This document shows positions 6,939 to 12,484 of a DNA stretch of 12,484 bases, one piece after another (within the stretch, counting starts at the first letter, position 1; every line of letters begins with the position of its first letter). The notes beneath the pieces were generated by a model. It was not told the DNA's origin, did not search any database, and was given only the letters and a program-made list of their open reading frames with translations. The position numbers and the translations under genes were made by a program. Origin of the DNA: Bryobacterales bacterium (GTDB lineage: Bacteria > Acidobacteriota > Terriglobia > Bryobacterales > Bryobacteraceae). The stretch lies in NCBI GenBank assembly GCA_003139735.1, contig PLGA01000159.1:6304-18787 (forward strand), read 5' to 3'.

Positions 6939-7071
6939 TTGACGCGGAGACGCGGAGACGCAGAGAAAAACCACACGGTAGCAATGCGATGTGCCACCAT
7001 GGTCAAACTTGGCGCGAACATGCCGCTCCTTTCATCTCGCTCTTCTCTGCGTCTCTGCGTCTCCGCGTCAA
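6939..7071. repeat. Inverted repeat with 28-bp arms in the pilB-pilM gap
   Basis: The left arm (6939-6966, beginning TTGACGCGGAGACGCGGAGA) and right arm (7044-7071, ending CGTCTCCGCGTCAA) are reverse complements except at one position. The arms are themselves built from repeats of CGGAGACG and CAGAGA. The spacer of about 77 bases has no recognisable gene. The structure fills nearly all of the only sizeable gap in the operon, and the GGGG ribosome-binding stretch of pilM begins 2 bp after the right arm. It looks like a REP/MITE-type element. As RNA it could form a long hairpin between pilB and pilM. Confidence 0.85.
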
Positions 7072-7083
7072 AGGGGTTGCCCC

Positions 7084-7974
7084 ATGCTCCTAGACAGCCT
7101 CAAAGCTCTCCTGCTGGACCCGCCGCCGGCCATGGCTTTCGAGATTTCCGGGGCGGGCATCGCCGCCGCGCGCATCGAATCGCGCGTGGAGCTTGAGTTC
7201 CGCCCGTTTAAACCCGGCACGCTCACCATTTCTCCTGTAAAGGAGAATATCGCCGATGCGGACGAGTTCGCGCTCGCCGTGCGTTCGTTGGCGGGCGCCC
7301 AGTCTTCCCGCAAACGCCGCGACGTCGCCCTCATTCTGCCGGACAACTGCGCGCGCATCGTCGTGCTCGATTTCGACGCCTTTCCCTCCGACCCGAAGGA
7401 GCAGCTCGCGCTGGTCCGCTTCCGCCTGAAGCGCAGCGTGCCGTTCGACGTGGATTCTGCCGCGATAAGCTACTGGGCGCAGCCGGCCGTGAACAAGAGA
7501 ACCGAGGTGGTGGCGGCCGTAGCGCCGCTCGAAATCGTCTCCCGGTACGAAGCGCCGTTTCGCGCCGCGGGCATGCTTCCCGGATTGGTAACCACGTCCG
7601 CGCTGGCCGCTCTGGAACTCGCCCCGGAGGGCGGCATCACGGTGTTCGTCAAGATCACCGGGCGCGTGCTCTCCGTGCTGGTACGCAGCAAGGGCGCGCT
7701 CAAGCTGGCCCGCTGCCTGGAAATGCCGTCCGCCGGATTGGAAGACGTTTCCGCCGTTCTGGGCCCCACCTTCGTCTACGTGGAGGACAATCTGGGCGCG
7801 CGACCCGAGAAGCTGGTCCTGTGCGGATTCGGCGCGCGGACGGAAGAAGCCGCGCGGCGTTTTGGTGAAGAGTTGAGCGTGGAGACGGAGCCCCTGCGGT
7901 CGCCGCTCGGAACGCCGGGAGAGGACAACTCCGGACTGTTGGGCTACCTGCGCTCCATCGCCAGGAACAATTGA
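7084..7974 (+). CDS. pilM: PilM-like actin-fold assembly protein
   Basis: PilM is a cytoplasmic actin-like protein that binds the N-terminal tail of PilN and links the ATPase to the periplasmic alignment complex. This 296-residue protein is shorter than typical PilM (about 350). It retains a PilM/GspL-like core, notably LPDNCARIVVLDFDAFP (85-101), RFRLKRSVPFD (112-122) and the C-terminal KLVLCGFGA (243-251). The usual N-terminal phosphate-binding motif of the GIDIGSSSIK type is replaced by MAFEISGAGIAAARI (17-31), so nucleotide binding may be altered. The ATG at 7084 is chosen because GGGG at 7073-7076 sits seven bases upstream; an earlier in-frame ATG (6991) lies within the inverted repeat. 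The identification relies on position before pilN and on partial motifs, not on strong sequence signatures. Confidence 0.8.
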   Translation: MLLDSLKALLLDPPPAMAFEISGAGIAAARIESRVELEFRPFKPGTLTISPVKENIADADEFALAVRSLAGAQSSRKRRDVALILPDNCARIVVLDFDAFPSDPKEQLALVRFRLKRSVPFDVDSAAISYWAQPAVNKRTEVVAAVAPLEIVSRYEAPFRAAGMLPGLVTTSALAALELAPEGGITVFVKITGRVLSVLVRSKGALKLARCLEMPSAGLEDVSAVLGPTFVYVEDNLGARPEKLVLCGFGARTEEAARRFGEELSVETEPLRSPLGTPGEDNSGLLGYLRSIARNN

Positions 7975-7975
7975 C

Positions 7976-8542
7976 ATGAAGATCCCTATCAATCTCGCCA
8001 GCCAGCCGTTCCAACGGGTCCGCGCCATGCTGCTGGCGTCCCTGGCGGTGAGCCTGCTGTTGTTGGCTACTTTGGGAGCGCTGGTTTCGCTGATCCTGAC
8101 GGACCGCGCGCAGGTGGCCGGCGTCCGCCAGGACATTGCCCGGCTCAACGGGCGGCTCCGCCAGGCGCAGGCCGAACAGGCCAGGCTCGCCGGCGTGCTG
8201 ACCAGGCCGGAGAACGCCGAAGTGCTGGAGCGCAGCGTCTTCATCAACACGCTGCTCTACCGAAAGGGAATTAGCTGGACCCGCATTTTTTCGGACCTGG
8301 AGAAGACCGTCCCGTACAACGTGAAAATCGTGCAGATCCGTCCCACCTTGGACTCGAACAACCAGGTGGCGCTCGATATGACGGTGGCGTCGGAAACCCC
8401 CGAACCGGCGGTCCAACTGCTGATCGCGCTCGAAAGCTCCCCGCTCTTCGGCGACGTGCTGGAGCCACAGACCCAGCCCCCTACGCAGGCGGATCCGCTT
8501 TATCGTTGCCGCCTTACGGTGCATTATGGTCAAAAACTTTAA
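7976..8542 (+). CDS. pilN: PilN-like alignment-complex protein
   Basis: PilN is a bitopic inner-membrane protein that binds PilM through its cytoplasmic N-terminus and pairs with PilO in the periplasm. The 188-residue protein starts with KIPINLAS, matching the INL-type PilM-binding tail. A membrane helix lies at about 17-41, then a coiled coil at about 44-75, and the ferredoxin-like PilN core (PF05137-like) with SWTRIFSDLEKTVP at 100-113. The start follows the pilM stop by one base and has AGGA at 7963-7966. The 3' end overlaps the next gene by 17 bp, indicating translational coupling. Length and layout are normal for PilN. Confidence 0.88.
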   Translation: MKIPINLASQPFQRVRAMLLASLAVSLLLLATLGALVSLILTDRAQVAGVRQDIARLNGRLRQAQAEQARLAGVLTRPENAEVLERSVFINTLLYRKGISWTRIFSDLEKTVPYNVKIVQIRPTLDSNNQVALDMTVASETPEPAVQLLIALESSPLFGDVLEPQTQPPTQADPLYRCRLTVHYGQKL

Positions 8543-9152
8543 CCTCGGCCAGATCAAGCTGACGGGCGCGTCCATCAAGGACCCGCGCGTGGCCATGCGC
8601 GCCGTCATCGCGGTGTTGCTGGCGGCTAATGTGGCCGCGGCGGTGATTGCCTTCAAGCCGTTCGGCGGGTCGGCCGCCGATCTGCGGCGGGAACAGACCG
8701 CGGTGGGCAATCAAATCGCCGGGTTGGAGAAGCGCGCCGCCGCCGCCAAGCTCATGGTGGACAAGGTCGAGAAGGCGCGCCGCGAAGGCGATGAGTTTCT
8801 CGCCAAATATGTGGTGGACCGGCGCACCATGTCGTCGGCCATTGCCGAGGAACTCAACCGCATGGCCAAGGATGCCGGCGTTCGCGCGTTGCCGGGGCAG
8901 CTCCAACTGGACCCCATCGAAGGCAGCGACACGCTGGAGATGGCCAGCATCACGGCGGGATATGAGGGGACCTACGAGAACTTGAAGAAATTCGTGGAAA
9001 TGGTGGATAAGTCCCCGCGGTTTCTGATTGTCGAAAACATGACGGTGGTCTCGCCGCAACAACAGCAACAGCAGAAGGGCCAGAATCAGAATGTGAACGT
9101 GGCCTTGAAGCTGGACACCTTCGTGCGGGAGACGCCGGGGGCGACGCCATGA
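8526..9152 (+). CDS. pilO: PilO-like alignment-complex protein
   Basis: PilO pairs with PilN as a bitopic membrane protein whose periplasmic domain spaces the filament machine. This 208-residue protein has a short cytoplasmic tail, one membrane helix at about 24-43, a coiled coil at about 50-90, and a mixed alpha/beta periplasmic part with a GTYENLKKFVEMVDKSPRFL stretch (148-167) typical of PilO. Near the C-terminus is a glutamine run followed by Asn/Gln-rich sequence (QQQQQQKGQNQN, 178-189), probably a flexible loop between the last strands. It begins inside pilN (17-bp overlap) and its stop overlaps the next start as ATGA. PilO is poorly conserved, so the name rests on topology, order and this motif. 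Confidence 0.8.
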   Translation: MVKNFNLGQIKLTGASIKDPRVAMRAVIAVLLAANVAAAVIAFKPFGGSAADLRREQTAVGNQIAGLEKRAAAAKLMVDKVEKARREGDEFLAKYVVDRRTMSSAIAEELNRMAKDAGVRALPGQLQLDPIEGSDTLEMASITAGYEGTYENLKKFVEMVDKSPRFLIVENMTVVSPQQQQQQKGQNQNVNVALKLDTFVRETPGATP

Positions 9153-9859
9153 AGCTGGGGACGGAAAACAAGAAAGCCACCGTGGCTCTGAGCGGATTGC
9201 TCCTGGTGCTCGCTTACTTCTTTTATAGCAACGTGTTATCGGGACCGTCGGCCTCTTCGGACGCGCCTCGGACCGTGGCGCCCGCGGCCGCCGCCGATCC
9301 ATCCCCCTTGGTTGCGCCGCCCGTTTCCCCAACCGCGGCCCGGCGCCCTCAGGCGTCGCGCTCGGCGGGCGCGGAGTTCCATCCCGTGCTCCGTTCCACA
9401 CATCCGGAAGAGCGCATCGATCCCATGACGGTGGACCCCACGCTCCACCTCGAGCTGTTGAAGAAATTGCAGGAAGCGGCCGGGGACACTGGCGGGCGCA
9501 ACCTGTTCCAGTTTGGCCCGCCGCCGCCTCCTCCGCCGACCCCGGAGCAGATCGCCAAACTGAATCATCCCGAGCCCGTCGTAACGCCGCAGCCGCAGAA
9601 TGTCGCGCCTGCCGGGCCGCCTCCGCCTCCGCCCCCGGCGCCGATTTCGCTCAAGTACTACGGCCTTTCGACGGCTCGCGCCAACGGCAAGAAGGTCGCC
9701 TTTTTCATGGACGGCGAAGCCATCCTCATGGCCGGCGAGGGCGAGATGCTGCAGAAGCGTTACCGGGTGGTGAGAATCGGCGTCAACTCGGTGGTGCTGG
9801 AAGATACCCAATTGAAGCGCGAACAATCCGTTCCGCTGGCGAGCGAACCCAATGGCTAG
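9149..9859 (+). CDS. PilP/GspC-like periplasmic protein with polyproline linkers
   Basis: This 236-residue protein occupies the pilP position. An N-terminal membrane anchor lies at about 12-30 with no lipobox, unlike classical lipoprotein PilP and more like GspC of type II secretion. A long Ala/Pro-rich linker (about 32-75) follows, then a helix (LHLELLKKLQEA, 99-110), GRNLFQFG at 116-123 (GspC proteins often have an RNLF-like motif), and two polyproline runs (124-130 and 157-163). The C-terminal beta domain at about 167-230 (KKVAFFMDGEAILMAGEGE, then YRVVRIGVNSVVLED) fits the PilP/GspC homology region that contacts the secretin. It overlaps pilO by 4 bp and the following gene by 8 bp. I leave the symbol blank because it combines PilP and GspC features. 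Confidence 0.72.
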   Translation: MKLGTENKKATVALSGLLLVLAYFFYSNVLSGPSASSDAPRTVAPAAAADPSPLVAPPVSPTAARRPQASRSAGAEFHPVLRSTHPEERIDPMTVDPTLHLELLKKLQEAAGDTGGRNLFQFGPPPPPPPTPEQIAKLNHPEPVVTPQPQNVAPAGPPPPPPPAPISLKYYGLSTARANGKKVAFFMDGEAILMAGEGEMLQKRYRVVRIGVNSVVLEDTQLKREQSVPLASEPNG

Positions 9860-11291
9860 AGCTGCCGCAAGACCGAGCCGCGACAGTGATGGAGCGGTTG
9901 CCCATGGAAGATGCCCCACCCCGGAATCCGGCTACGCCCTGCTCCTGGTGTTCTTGATGGCGGCGGTGATCGCCATTTCGCTTTACAGCGAGATTCCGCG
10001 CGTAGCATTCCAGTCCCAGCGGCACAAGGAACAACTGCTGATGGAGCGCGGCCAGCAGTATATGCGCGCCATCCAGGTATACCAGCAGGCCAACAAAGGA
10101 CAGTGGCCGAAAAATGTCGATGACATCGTGACCTTCCAGATGCGCCATTTCCTGCGGCACAAGTATATCGATCCCATCACGGGGAAGGACGACTGGCGCC
10201 TCATCCACACCAACGGCATGGTGCTGACCGATTCGTTGCTCACCCAGAATCCAGCCGCCAATAAGCCGGCCGCTTCCTCCGAGAACACTTTCATTAGCAC
10301 GTACGCCGGCCTTGGTGAAACCCTGACCGGCGACCAAACCCAGCGGCCGCAGGACCGCCGCCGCCCGAGCGAAGGCGGCGGCGCCGGGGGCGCGGGAGAT
10401 TTGATGCCCGCCATGCCTGGCCAAGGACCGGATCAGTCCGGGCAGGCGCCCATGCCGGGAACCACGCCGGATCAGTCCGGGCAGCCGCCCTTGCCGGGAA
10501 CCACGCCGGACCAGTCCGCGAACCCCGCGGCGGGCAACCCCGCTCCGGGCGCGCAGCCGGGCATCCCTGGAATGCCGGGCGCGCCTGGAATGCCGGGATT
10601 CCCAACCCAAATGCCCGGCCAGAATGGCATGGGCCAGGGCGCCGCTCCCGGCATGCCGGGTCTGCCCGGACAAGCCGGGAATCCCGCGCTCAGCATGATC
10701 AATCAGATCCTCACGAATCCCAACCCCCAGGCGGCGCAGATCGCCCAGCAGGGGCAGCAAGGGGGAATATTGGGCGGCGGCGTATCGGGCGCGCTGCAGA
10801 TCGGCGGCGGCTTGGCGGGTGTAGCCAGCAAGGCGGCGATGGAAGGCATCATGGTCTACAACACCCAAACCCAGTACAAGAAGTGGGAGTTCGTTTTCGA
10901 TCCCACGAAGGTGCCTGCCATTCAAGGCCCCGGCGGCGGTCCCGCCGGATCCACCCCCGTGAGCCAGATGGGATCTCCACAGACCCAAACGCCCAGCGGG
11001 GGAATGTTCGGGGCAATGGGACAGCCTGGGGGAATCGGACAAGCTGCCGGAATGGGCCAGATCGGGGGGATGGGACAGACGGGGGGGATGGGACAGATCG
11101 GTGGAATGGGGCAAACCGGGGGGATGGGACAGACGGGGGGATTCGGACAGATCGGTGGTGTGGGGGCCGGCGCGCAAGGGAATAATGCCGCCGGTGGAAC
11201 CTCCAACACCCCCGCCGGCATGCAAACCAACGGTGGGGCCGGCGCCGGTTCCGGCGCATTGCCTCCGGGCTTCCGCCTGGGGCGGCCGTAG
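9852..11291 (+). CDS. Prepilin-like protein with long Gly/Pro/Met/Gln-rich region
   Basis: This 479-residue protein is probably a pseudopilin or minor pilin of the machine encoded just upstream. The type IV prepilin pattern is clear: a 27-residue leader ending PESG, then a Tyr and a hydrophobic helix (YALLLVFLMAAVIAISLY, 28-45). Mature position 5 is Leu, not the usual Glu, a feature seen in GspK-like tip subunits. A pilin-like segment with RGQQYMRAIQVYQQANKGQWPKN (66-88) and DWRLI (114-118) resembles GspG-type folds. From about 170 the protein is low complexity: PGMPG collagen-like stretches (184-275), a more ordered patch with YNTQTQYKKWEFVFDP (336-351), then GMGQTG/GMGQIG repeats (400-435). 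The ordered patch recalls a conserved motif in homologues I remember from Acidobacteriota. The start is the only in-frame ATG, overlapping the preceding stop by 8 bp. Confidence 0.7.
   Translation: MARAAARPSRDSDGAVAHGRCPTPESGYALLLVFLMAAVIAISLYSEIPRVAFQSQRHKEQLLMERGQQYMRAIQVYQQANKGQWPKNVDDIVTFQMRHFLRHKYIDPITGKDDWRLIHTNGMVLTDSLLTQNPAANKPAASSENTFISTYAGLGETLTGDQTQRPQDRRRPSEGGGAGGAGDLMPAMPGQGPDQSGQAPMPGTTPDQSGQPPLPGTTPDQSANPAAGNPAPGAQPGIPGMPGAPGMPGFPTQMPGQNGMGQGAAPGMPGLPGQAGNPALSMINQILTNPNPQAAQIAQQGQQGGILGGGVSGALQIGGGLAGVASKAAMEGIMVYNTQTQYKKWEFVFDPTKVPAIQGPGGGPAGSTPVSQMGSPQTQTPSGGMFGAMGQPGGIGQAAGMGQIGGMGQTGGMGQIGGMGQTGGMGQTGGFGQIGGVGAGAQGNNAAGGTSNTPAGMQTNGGAGAGSGALPPGFRLGRP
10428..10520 (+). repeat. 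In-frame 39-bp tandem repeat (about 2.4 units)
   Basis: Units at 10428-10466 and 10467-10505 are nearly identical, and a partial third runs to about 10520. Each encodes 13 residues of the form PDQSGQ(A/P)P(M/L)PGTT. They sit in the Pro/Gly-rich part of the prepilin-like protein and probably form a flexible or extended linker. Confidence 0.85.
11049..11156 (+). repeat. In-frame 18-bp tandem repeat, six units, G-tract rich
   Basis: Six consecutive 18-bp units (starts 11049, 11067, 11085, 11103, 11121, 11139) each encode GMGQ(T/I)G, the last with Phe for Met. Degenerate units precede them from about 11013. Unit junctions create runs of six or seven G at 11064-11069, 11081-11087, 11118-11123 and 11135-11140. 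The period divides by three, so unit gain or loss keeps the frame, while slippage in a G run would not. Confidence 0.9.
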
Positions 11292-11344
11292 CTTATTACA
11301 CAACTATTACGGAATACAGGGCCTTGTTATAGCCAAATCCTGTT

Positions 11345-11369
11345 AGCCTTCGGATTAAAGGCTTGTTTT
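11345..11369 (+). terminator. Weak intrinsic terminator candidate after the pil operon
   Basis: AGCCTT (11345-11350) pairs with AAGGCT (11358-11363) around a seven-base loop, followed by TGTTTTC. It lies about 54 bases after the last operon stop and before the radical SAM gene. The stem is only six bp and the T-run is short, so termination strength is doubtful. Confidence 0.3.
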
Positions 11370-11386
11370 CTTCAGTCTTCTACCCA

Positions 11387-12484
11387 ATGAACAATCTCCA
11401 TCCCAAAGGGTCCCGCGCTCGCGTTCTGCTCTCCTCCGTGTTCGGTCCCTATGCCCAGGACGACGAATTCGGCAGCCGATCTCTCAACCCCATGGAGCTT
11501 TACCACAACCAGGTGACCAAGGCGCAGGGGTCGTTTTCGCTGCGCCGCTTTCACCGCTCGTGGGGCATTCTCATGATCCAGGAGAACATCTCGGCGCCGT
11601 GCGCGGTCCTCGATTTTCCCACTCGCGAGGCCTTCGCCCGCGAGCTCCAAGCCAACGATTACGATATCGTCGGCATCTCCTCCATCATCGTGAACGTCGG
11701 GAAAGCGCGTGAGATGTGCCGCATGATCAGGGAGCTTTCGCCCCGCTCCACCATCGTGGTGGGCGGCCACGTGGCGGCCATTCCCGGCGTCGAGCGGATT
11801 CTCGACGCGGACCACATTGTGAAGGGCGATGGCATCGCCTGGATGCGCGAGTATCTGGGTGAGGACGCGGCTGCGCCGGTCCGCCATCCGGCGCTCTCTT
11901 CGGGATTCGGCTTGCGCGTGATGGGCATCAAGATTCCCACCGTCGCCGACGCGTCCGCCACCATCATCGCCTCCATGGGGTGCCCGCTGGGCTGCAACTT
12001 CTGCACCACCTCGTCATTTTTCGGCGGCAAGGGCAAATCAATCAACTTCTATGAATCGGGCGACGAGTTGTTCGAGCTGATGGAGCACATGGAGCACTCG
12101 ATGCACGTCGACTCGTTCTTCATCATGGATGAGAATTTCCTGCTCAATCGGCCGCGGGCGATGCAACTGCTGGAGCGCATGAAGGAGGCAGGCAAGAGCT
12201 GGGCCTTCTATGTTTTTTCATCGGTCAACGCAATTCGCAAGTACACCATGGAAGAGCTGGTGCAACTTGGGGTCTCCTGGATTTGGGTCGGGTTGGAATC
12301 GCCGAACTCGACATACGCGAAGCTGAAAAATTCCGATACCCACAAGCTGGCGGCGGAGTTGCGAGGGCACGGTATCAAGCTGCTGGGATCGACCATCGTG
12401 GGACTCGAGCATCACACGCCGGAGAACATCCGCGAGGAGATCGAGTACGCGGTTGAGCACCACACCGACTTCCACCAGTTCATG
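11387..12484 (+). CDS. Cobalamin-binding radical SAM protein (3' end outside window)
   Basis: The first 366 codons are present and the frame is open to the window edge. The N-terminal half (about 10-160) has a Rossmann-like B12-binding layout: YDIVGISSIIVNVGKAREM (92-110), then TIVVGGHVAA (122-131) and DHIVKGDG (142-149). The classical DxHxxG cobalamin motif is not evident, as is common in this class. The radical SAM core begins with the CxxxCxxC cluster motif CPLGCNFC (Cys199, Cys203, Cys206), which binds the [4Fe-4S] cluster that cleaves S-adenosylmethionine. FFIMDENFLLN (244-254) and WIWVGLES (298-305) follow, typical of later core strands. The substrate cannot be read from the sequence. 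Members of this class methylate or rearrange carbon in lipids, cofactors and natural products. No Shine-Dalgarno sequence is clear before the ATG at 11387. It is probably a separate transcription unit from the pil genes. Confidence 0.88.
   Translation, partial: MNNLHPKGSRARVLLSSVFGPYAQDDEFGSRSLNPMELYHNQVTKAQGSFSLRRFHRSWGILMIQENISAPCAVLDFPTREAFARELQANDYDIVGISSIIVNVGKAREMCRMIRELSPRSTIVVGGHVAAIPGVERILDADHIVKGDGIAWMREYLGEDAAAPVRHPALSSGFGLRVMGIKIPTVADASATIIASMGCPLGCNFCTTSSFFGGKGKSINFYESGDELFELMEHMEHSMHVDSFFIMDENFLLNRPRAMQLLERMKEAGKSWAFYVFSSVNAIRKYTMEELVQLGVSWIWVGLESPNSTYAKLKNSDTHKLAAELRGHGIKLLGSTIVGLEHHTPENIREEIEYAVEHHTDFHQFM

Noticed and set aside
5044..6984. A 646-codon open frame on the minus strand opposite pilB
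   Set aside because: pilB on the plus strand has every expected ATPase motif. The antisense translation is His/Arg/Gly/Asp-rich, typical of the reverse of high-GC coding DNA.
9783..11303. A 506-codon open frame on the minus strand opposite the prepilin-like gene
   Set aside because: It is a product of GC-rich, repeat-rich sequence opposite a supported coding gene. Its translation is low-complexity Arg/Gly/His/Ser-rich with no recognisable domain.

Overview
The window is high-GC bacterial DNA from a diderm. I infer Acidobacteriota, probably the Solibacter/Bryobacter side. The basis is the overall gene content, the lolA-pilC-pilB-pilM-pilN-pilO series, the cobalamin-type radical SAM protein and the intergenic repeat style, all judged from memory of related genomes and not from a search. 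There are no rRNA or tRNA genes, CRISPR arrays or recognisable transposase genes.

Left part (1-3100), housekeeping and small genes: tadA (minus), a three-helix membrane protein of the DUF4337 type (plus), purH (minus), and a short zinc-ribbon-like gene (minus). Two copies of one palindromic intergenic element (546-676 and 2787-2861) lie just upstream of the tadA and purH start codons. They share a 34-bp identical block.

Middle part (3101-11291), the main locus: about 360 bp of non-coding leader with a 56-bp-period tandem repeat, then eight tightly packed plus-strand genes. These are a LolA-like periplasmic carrier, PilC platform protein, PilB assembly ATPase, PilM-like, PilN, PilO-like and PilP/GspC-like proteins, and a prepilin-like protein with a long Gly/Pro/Met/Gln-rich region. 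Gene gaps are 1-3 nt or short overlaps, except one 153-bp gap between pilB and pilM that holds a large inverted repeat. Together these genes encode the inner-membrane half of a type IV filament machine (type IV pilus or type II secretion-like). PilB is the cytoplasmic motor and PilC the membrane platform. PilM/N/O/P form the alignment complex towards the outer membrane, and the last gene supplies an unusual (pseudo)pilin. No retraction ATPase (pilT), secretin (pilQ/gspD), prepilin peptidase or ordinary major pilin is present here.

Right edge (11387-12484): after a 95-bp AT-richer gap with a weak terminator-like hairpin, a cobalamin-binding radical SAM gene begins and runs off the window.

The most unusual material is the low-complexity prepilin-like protein with its 18-bp repeat array and G-tracts, the two-copy palindromic element, the 56-bp repeat array in the operon leader, and the 28-bp inverted repeat inside the operon. 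I see no clearly unprecedented system. The best candidate for something under-described is the variant filament locus itself.
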